Assembly (NCBI GenBank): GCA_016741995.1
Contig: JACVCO010000017.1
Span: forward strand, 25,796 to 89,795
DNA from: Hydrogenophaga sp.
GTDB taxonomy: Bacteria; Pseudomonadota; Gammaproteobacteria; Burkholderiales; Burkholderiaceae_C
Reading direction: 5' to 3'
Length of the DNA: 64,000 nt
Positions 59,790-64,000 of this stretch are shown here, piece after piece (within the stretch, counting starts at the first letter, position 1; each line of letters starts with the position of its first letter). The notes below the pieces were generated by a model. It saw only the letters and a list, made by a program, of their open reading frames with translations, was not told where the DNA came from and did not search any database. A program made the position numbers and the translations under genes.

Positions 59790-61508
59790 TCAGGTGGCGT
59801 GCGCGGCATGCGCCGCCGGGGCGTGCGCATTGGGGGCGAGCACGTAGCGTGCCATGGCCTGCGCGAGCTCGGCCTCACCCAGGAACACGGTGTCCACGCC
59901 CTCGCTCATGAGGCGTTCGGCCTCGTCCTCGTTGTGCGAGCGCACCACGATGCGGATCTCGGGGTTGAGCGTGCGCGCGGTCTCGATCATCTGGTGCAGC
60001 GAGAGCGTGTCCTGCGTGGCCACCACCAGCATGCGCGCGTTGGCGATGTGGGCCTGGATCAGCACCTCGGGCTCGCCCGCGTTGCCCCAGACCGCGGCCA
60101 CGCCGCGTTCGCGCAGGCCTTCGACGATCTCGCGGTTCTGGTCGGCCACCACGAAGGGCTGGCCCACGGCCTTGAGCGCGTCGGCGATGCGCCGGCCGAC
60201 GCGGCCGTAGCCCACCAGCACCACCTGGCGCGAGAGGTACTTGGCCTCGGTGGTGCGTGGCAGTTCGGCCAGCGGGTCGTCGCGCGCCTCCAGGCGGCGC
60301 ACCAGCATGGAGTGCTCGCGCAGCAGCGCCTGCAGCGGCTCGATGGCCTTGAACAGCAGCGGGTTGAGTGCGATGGAGATGAGCGCGCCGGCCAGCACCA
60401 GGCTGTGGCCTTCGTCGGGCATGAGCCCGAGCTTGGCGCCCAGGCCCACCAGGATGAACGAGAACTCGCCGATCTGCGCCAGGCTGGCCGAGACCGTGAG
60501 CGCGGTGTTGAGCGGGTAGCGCAGCGCCAGCACCAGCGCCGCCGCCGCGAGCGACTTGCCCACGATGATGATCGCCACCACGCCGAGCACGTGCACGGGT
60601 TCGTTCACCAGCACGTACGGGTCGAACAACATGCCGACCGACACGAAGAACAGCACCGCGAAGGCGTCGCGCAGCGGCAGCGATTCCTGCGCCGCGCGGT
60701 GGCTGAACTCCGATTCGCGCAGCACCATGCCGGCGAAGAAGGCGCCCAGCGCGAAGGAGACACCGAACAGCTCGGCCGAGGCGAAGGCGATGCCCACCGC
60801 CGCGGCCACCACGCACAGCGTGAACAGCTCGCGCGAGCCGGTGTGCGTGACCTGCCACAGCACCCAGGGGAAGAACTTGCGGCCGATCACCAGCATCACC
60901 GCGACGAAGCCGCCCACGCGCAGCAGCGTCATGCCCAGCGTGGCCCACACCGAATCGCTGGCGCCTTCGGGGGCCACGCCACCCAGGAAACCCGCCAGCG
61001 GGGGCAGCAGCACCAGCACCAGCACCATGGCCAGGTCTTCCACCACCAGCCAGCCCACGGCGATGCGCCCCGTCATGGAGCCGAGGATGCCCAGGCTTTC
61101 GAGCGCGCGCAGCAGCACCACCGTGCTGGCCACCGAGAGCGAGATGCCCAGCACCACCGCCGGGCCCAGCGACCAGCCCCACCACAACGCCATGCCCATA
61201 CCCATGAGCGTGGCCACCACCATCTGCACCACCGCACCGGGCAGCGCGATCTTGCGCACCGAGAGCAGGTCGTCGAGCGAGAAGTGCAGGCCCACGCCGA
61301 ACATCAGCAGCATCACGCCGATCTCGGCGAGCTGGGCGGCGATCTCGGCGTCGGCCACGAAGCCCGGGGTGTAGGGGCCGATGATCACGCCCGCGAGCAG
61401 GTAGCCCACCAGCGCCGGCAGGCGCACCTTGGTGCACAGGAAGCCGAGGATCAACGCCAACCCCAGGCCGGCGGCAATCGTGTTGATCAGCGTCAGGTTG
61501 GCGTGCAT
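59790..61508 (-). CDS. CPA2-family cation:proton antiporter (KefB/YbaL type)
   Basis: A 572-residue antiporter. N-terminal ~390 residues: 12-13 helices of the Na+/H+ exchanger fold (LALILGFLCTKVRLPALVGYLLAGVIIGPYTPG; EIGVMLLMFGVGLHFSL; VGWLVVEDLAMVLVLVLLPPLAG, with the conserved ED pair). C-terminal TrkA-N (RCK) domain with the Rossmann motif VVLVGYGRVGRRIADAL near residue 415 and later IVVRSHNEDEAERL. The RCK domain resembles YbaL, a likely K+ efflux system controlled by nucleotide. The ATG at 61508 begins the first helix; the upstream frame is a shadow. A histidine/alanine-rich tail (NAHAPAAHAAHAT) ends the protein. Confidence 0.9.
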   Translation of the reverse strand: MHANLTLINTIAAGLGLALILGFLCTKVRLPALVGYLLAGVIIGPYTPGFVADAEIAAQLAEIGVMLLMFGVGLHFSLDDLLSVRKIALPGAVVQMVVATLMGMGMALWWGWSLGPAVVLGISLSVASTVVLLRALESLGILGSMTGRIAVGWLVVEDLAMVLVLVLLPPLAGFLGGVAPEGASDSVWATLGMTLLRVGGFVAVMLVIGRKFFPWVLWQVTHTGSRELFTLCVVAAAVGIAFASAELFGVSFALGAFFAGMVLRESEFSHRAAQESLPLRDAFAVLFFVSVGMLFDPYVLVNEPVHVLGVVAIIIVGKSLAAAALVLALRYPLNTALTVSASLAQIGEFSFILVGLGAKLGLMPDEGHSLVLAGALISIALNPLLFKAIEPLQALLREHSMLVRRLEARDDPLAELPRTTEAKYLSRQVVLVGYGRVGRRIADALKAVGQPFVVADQNREIVEGLRERGVAAVWGNAGEPEVLIQAHIANARMLVVATQDTLSLHQMIETARTLNPEIRIVVRSHNEDEAERLMSEGVDTVFLGEAELAQAMARYVLAPNAHAPAAHAAHAT

Positions 61509-61666
61509 GGTGGGGTCTCCGGCGGTTGTTGTGATCGTGTTGCGGACGGCGGCAGGCCCGCCCGGCGTCGGTGGCCCCGGCCGCGCAAGGGCGGAGGGAT
61601 GCCCCGAGTGTCGCGCAAAAGCCGAACCCTCGCGGGGCAGCGGGGTGCGCCATGGGTGTCGGTGCG

Positions 61667-62587
61667 TTACAGGCCGGCGGGCCGTTTCGCGTGCGCCTTG
61701 ACGGCTTCGATGAAGCGCTTGAGGCGAGCCGGCTGGAAGCGCGCGTACGGGTAGGCCAGTTGCACCGGGAGCGGCGCCGCCGCCCACCCGGGAGCCAGGT
61801 GCACCAGGCGGCCTTCGCGCAGTTCATCGGCCACCAGCCAGGCTGACACCACGGCCGCACCCAGGCCCGCGAGCGCGGCGCTGCGCAGCGCGTACAGGCT
61901 GTCCGTGCGCAGCCGGGGCTGGATGGCGAGCGACCGCGGCGGCCCACCCGCCACGGGGTGCAGATCCACGCGATCGCGGTAGAAGGTCTGCAGCGCCAGC
62001 CAGGGCAGGGCCTGCAGCGCCTCGGGGGTTTGTGGTGGCCGGCGCCGGCCCAGCAGCGCGGGTGCGCCCACCACGATGCGCGGCAGCGCGTTCAACGGGA
62101 TCACCACCAGGTTCGGGTCGTCGATCTCGCCCACCTGGATCGCGCAATCGATGCCCTCGGCCACGAAGTCGGGGCGGCGGTCGCTGAGCAACCACTCCAC
62201 GCGCACATCGGGGTGCGCGTGCAGGTACTGCGCCAGCGGCTCCACCAACTGGCTCTGGCCGAGCGCGTGCGGCACCAGCACCTTGAGCGTGCCGCTGGCC
62301 GCGCCGCGCGAACCGCGCAGCGTCTCCTGCATGGCTTCCCACTCGTCCACCAGCGCACGCGCCATCACCACACAGCGCTCGCCGTCGGGGGTGAGCGTGG
62401 CGGCGTGCGTGGAGCGCTGCAGGAGCCGCACGCCGAAATGGCGCTCCAGCGCCTGCAGGCGCCGGCTCACGGTGGGTTGTGTGGTGTCCAGGCGCTGGGC
62501 CGCGGCCGACAGGCTGCCGCTTTCGGCGATGCGCAGGAAGGTTTGCAGCAGCTCGATGCGGTCGCTGGCCGGTGAGGTTTCTTTCAT
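61667..62587 (-). CDS. LysR-family transcriptional regulator
   Basis: A 306-residue LysR protein. Helix-turn-helix at residues ~10-65 (RIELLQTFLRIAESGSLSAAAQRLDTTQPTVSRRLQALERHFGVRLLQRST), effector domain from ~95 (SGTLKVLVPHALGQSQLVEPLAQYLHAHPDVRVEWLL). The ATG at 62587 was chosen over earlier in-frame starts because the domain begins just after it. Divergent from the MFS gene, which it probably regulates. Confidence 0.9.
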   Translation of the reverse strand: MKETSPASDRIELLQTFLRIAESGSLSAAAQRLDTTQPTVSRRLQALERHFGVRLLQRSTHAATLTPDGERCVVMARALVDEWEAMQETLRGSRGAASGTLKVLVPHALGQSQLVEPLAQYLHAHPDVRVEWLLSDRRPDFVAEGIDCAIQVGEIDDPNLVVIPLNALPRIVVGAPALLGRRRPPQTPEALQALPWLALQTFYRDRVDLHPVAGGPPRSLAIQPRLRTDSLYALRSAALAGLGAAVVSAWLVADELREGRLVHLAPGWAAAPLPVQLAYPYARFQPARLKRFIEAVKAHAKRPAGL

Positions 62588-62603
62588 GCGTATGGCGTAT
62601 GAA
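62583..62603. promoter_or_regulatory. Candidate LysR operator overlapping the regulator start
   Basis: TTCAT at 62583-62587 and ATGAA at 62599-62603 are inverted ends around GCGTATGGCGT, with the hexamer GCGTAT nearly repeated. The site overlaps the LysR start codon, consistent with autorepression. Weak call from symmetry alone. Confidence 0.3.
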
Positions 62604-62685
62604 GCTTGTGCGCGGCGCAGTCTATCCGTGCGCCTCTCATCTGGGAAGAATCGCGTATCCCTGCATGAAACTCCGGAAACCGGCC

Positions 62686-63480
62686 ATGTCATCCATTCGC
62701 GTTGCGCATGAAAGCGGTGCCCACGCACCCACCACCGGCCTCACCTTGCTGCTGGCGGCCGGGGCCGGCCTGAGCGTCGCCTCGATCTACTACAGCCAGC
62801 CCATGCTGCCCGCCGTGGCGCAATCGCTCGGGGCGGGCGAGAAGGCCGCGGGCGCGGTGCCCATGCTCGCCCAGCTCGGCTATGCCGCCGGCATCCTGTT
62901 GCTGTCGCCGCTGGGCGATCGCTTCGATCGCCGCGTGGTGATGCTGGTCAAGGCCGTGCTGCTGGCGGCCGCCTTGATGGCCAGTGCGCTGGCCCCCGGT
63001 GTGGCGGTGCTGTTGGTGGCCAGCCTGTGCGTGGGCCTCACCGCCACGCTGGCACAGGATTTCGTGCCCGCAGCGGTGTCGCTCGCCCCGGCCGAACAGC
63101 GCGGCCGGGCCGTGGGCACGGTGATGACCGGGTTGCTGCTGGGCATCCTGCTCTCGCGCGTGGCCGCAGGCGCGGTGGCGCAGGTGGCCGGCTGGCGCGC
63201 TGTGTTCGCGTTGGCCGCGTCGGGCGTGCTGTTGCTGGCGCTGGCCGTGGCCTGGCGCGTGCCGTCGTTCCCGCCCACCACGCAACTTGGCTACCGCGCC
63301 CTGCTGGGTTCGATGATCGGGCTCTGGCGGCGGTACCCGGTGCTGCGCCGCGCGGCGGTCGCGCAGGGCCTGCTCGCGTTGGGCTTCAGCGCGTTCTGGT
63401 CCACGCTGGCGGTGATGCTGCACGCGCAGTTCGGCTTCGGCAGCGGCGTGGCGGGGGCGTTCGGCCTGGCGGGGGCGGCC
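62686..63480 (+). pseudogene. Truncated MFS transporter (5' two-thirds)
   Basis: Codes for about 265 residues of a 12-helix major-facilitator protein: SIYYSQPMLPAVAQSLGAGE in helix 1, the loop motif LSPLGDRFDRRVVMLVK near residue 75, LAQDFVPAAVSLAPAEQRGRAVGTVMTGLLLGILLSRV and AQFGFGSGVAGAFGLAGAA. At this last point the family sequence stops abruptly and an unrelated soluble sequence continues in the same frame. Helices 9-12 are missing. I chose ATG 62686 (GGAAACC upstream); ATG 62665 is an alternative. The truncation is probably an assembly join rather than a biological fusion. Confidence 0.75.
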
Positions 63481-63490
63481 CGGGCGCGGG
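63470..63490. other. Junction between two unrelated lineages
   Basis: At this GC-rich point (runs of G and C only) the betaproteobacterial MFS frame turns into a sphingomonad-type DNA-packaging gene. Codon choice changes at the same place: to the right, codons such as GGG, AAA, GAA, TCG and CTC become common, against the GGC/CTG/AAG bias to the left. Confidence 0.7.
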
Positions 63491-63858
63491 CGGCGGGGGT
63501 TTCGGCGAATGCCATGTACCGCGAGCGGCGGCGCAACACCGGCTTTGCGGCGCGCTGGCACGAGGCGTTGTGCGAAGGGTTCGCCCGGCTCGAGGCCGAA
63601 TTGCTGTCCGAGGCGCTGATCGCGCCGACGGGGAATGTGAAGGAAGCGACGCTGAAATCGCGGGCACAGAAATATCGCCTCGGGCTCTCGCTGCTCGCGG
63701 CGCATCGCGCGGCGGTGCGCGGCGCGATGCTCCCGGCGGCCGGGGCCGCGCCCAAAGGGAATGCGAAGGCCCGACTGCTCGCGAAACTGACCGCGATGCG
63801 GGCACAGGTCGCGGCGGAGGAAGGCGGCGCCGACGAAAAAGAGGATGGCGCGTCTTGA
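63481..63858 (+). CDS. Small-terminase-like protein of alphaproteobacterial GTA/prophage type, 5' end missing
   Basis: About 125 residues without a start of their own. VSANAMYRERRRNTGFAARWHEALCEGFARLEAELLSEAL has the pattern of the helix-turn-helix protein found directly before the large terminase in sphingomonad gene-transfer-agent-like or prophage clusters; STLKSRAQKYRLGLSLLAAHRAAVRG-like sequence (here ATLKSRAQKYRLGLSLLAAH) is equally typical, from memory. A charged tail (AEEGGADEKEDGAS) ends it. The N-terminal part with the first helices is replaced by the MFS sequence. Overlaps the next gene by four bases (TTGA). Confidence 0.65.
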   Translation, partial: RARAAGVSANAMYRERRRNTGFAARWHEALCEGFARLEAELLSEALIAPTGNVKEATLKSRAQKYRLGLSLLAAHRAAVRGAMLPAAGAAPKGNAKARLLAKLTAMRAQVAAEEGGADEKEDGAS

Positions 63859-64000
63859 AAAGCCTCGACGAGCTGCTGCGGATGTCGCCCGCCGATTTCG
63901 CGGCCTGGGGGCGCCGGATCGGCGACGACAGCGCGGCAAGGCTGCTCACCGACTGGAGCTGGGGGCGGCGCGCCGGCCAGTGCCCCCCTGCGGGCGCATG
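63855..64000 (+). CDS. Terminase large subunit-like DNA-packaging protein, 5' end only
   Basis: The gene starts at TTG 63855 inside the previous stop and runs off the right edge; 48 residues are visible. SLDELLRMSPADFAAWGRRIGDD leads into LLTDWSWGRRAGQCPPAGA, which matches the position of the W-x-(F/W)-x-R-x-x-Q-x-P-P-x-G-x-W segment just before the Walker A motif of GTA/phage large terminases. The ATPase part lies beyond the window, so the call rests on this segment and on the gene before it. Confidence 0.55.
   Translation, partial: MKSLDELLRMSPADFAAWGRRIGDDSAARLLTDWSWGRRAGQCPPAGA

Noticed and set aside
62686..63858. A genuine MFS-to-DNA-binding fusion protein
   Set aside because: Both partners are cut mid-domain, codon choice changes at the join, and the second part is followed by a large-terminase start of a different bacterial class.
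1..64000. tRNA, rRNA, CRISPR arrays, insertion sequences and riboswitches
   Set aside because: None was recognised by eye. No regularly spaced direct repeats, transposase genes or conserved leader structures were seen; a tRNAscan, Infernal and ISfinder run would be needed to exclude small ones.

Overview
The window reads as a GC-rich (about 70 %) betaproteobacterial chromosome, most likely Burkholderiales and probably Comamonadaceae (Hydrogenophaga/Acidovorax/Variovorax-like). The evidence is the dense leftward and rightward operons with 4-base start/stop overlaps, the many orphan tripartite-tricarboxylate (Bug/TctC) receptors, the LivHM, TctDE and HpnDE arrangements, a HiPIP, and protein sequences that look like that family. 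The genus call is from memory, not a search. I saw no rRNA, tRNA or CRISPR. The last ~520 bases (from about 63,480) do not belong to this lineage: they carry DNA-packaging genes of a sphingomonad (alphaproteobacterial) gene-transfer-agent or prophage type, joined in the middle of a major-facilitator gene.

Layout. 0-2.5 kb: end of a branched-chain amino acid ABC transporter (livHM) with an alpha/beta hydrolase. 2.5-6.6 kb: tctB-tctA-tctD-tctE, a tricarboxylate transporter with its two-component regulator but no binding protein. 6.7-9.7 kb: ferrochelatase, HAD phosphatase, glutathione S-transferase, SH3 protein. 9.8-12.5 kb: hpnD-hpnE (squalene synthesis) and a high-potential iron-sulfur protein. 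12.5-16.5 kb: a spore-coat-U type chaperone/usher pilus locus. 17.3-32.3 kb: fifteen leftward genes that form two complete Mrp/Mnh Na+(K+)/H+ antiporter sets (one seven-gene, one six-gene with fused A-B) around an NtrB/NtrC-like sigma-54 two-component system. A good sigma-54 promoter sits just upstream of the first gene. 32.4-36.1 kb: flavin monooxygenase plus TctC under a divergent LysR. 36.2-41.9 kb: fumC, a hydrolase, and the lower beta-ketoadipate genes pcaIJF with an IclR regulator. 42-53.5 kb: an accessory zone with a palindromic repeat, an AT-richer HEPN-like orphan, an AraC-MFS pair, a six-gene catabolic run ending in maleylacetate reductase, a second AT-richer patch with a DUF6161-like membrane gene and a decayed second copy of the reductase 3' end, then DUF3703 and two small periplasmic proteins. 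53.6-59.3 kb: a leftward run uppP-CNNM-lipoprotein-exoD-LuxR regulator-hybrid kinase. 59.4-63.5 kb: a KefB/YbaL-type antiporter, a LysR and a truncated MFS gene.

How the genes fit together. Maleylacetate reductase (49.5 kb) makes 3-oxoadipate, which PcaIJ and PcaF (38.4-41 kb) turn into succinyl-CoA and acetyl-CoA. The flavin hydroxylase at 32.4 kb could supply an upstream aromatic step, although no ring-cleavage dioxygenase is present here. The Mrp cluster would give sodium/pH homeostasis under sigma-54 control, with the activator encoded inside the cluster. The main points for follow-up are the twin-Mrp/sigma-54 supercluster with its MnhG-Usp fusion, the HEPN-like orphan, the reductase remnant around the DUF6161 gene, and the chimeric right end.
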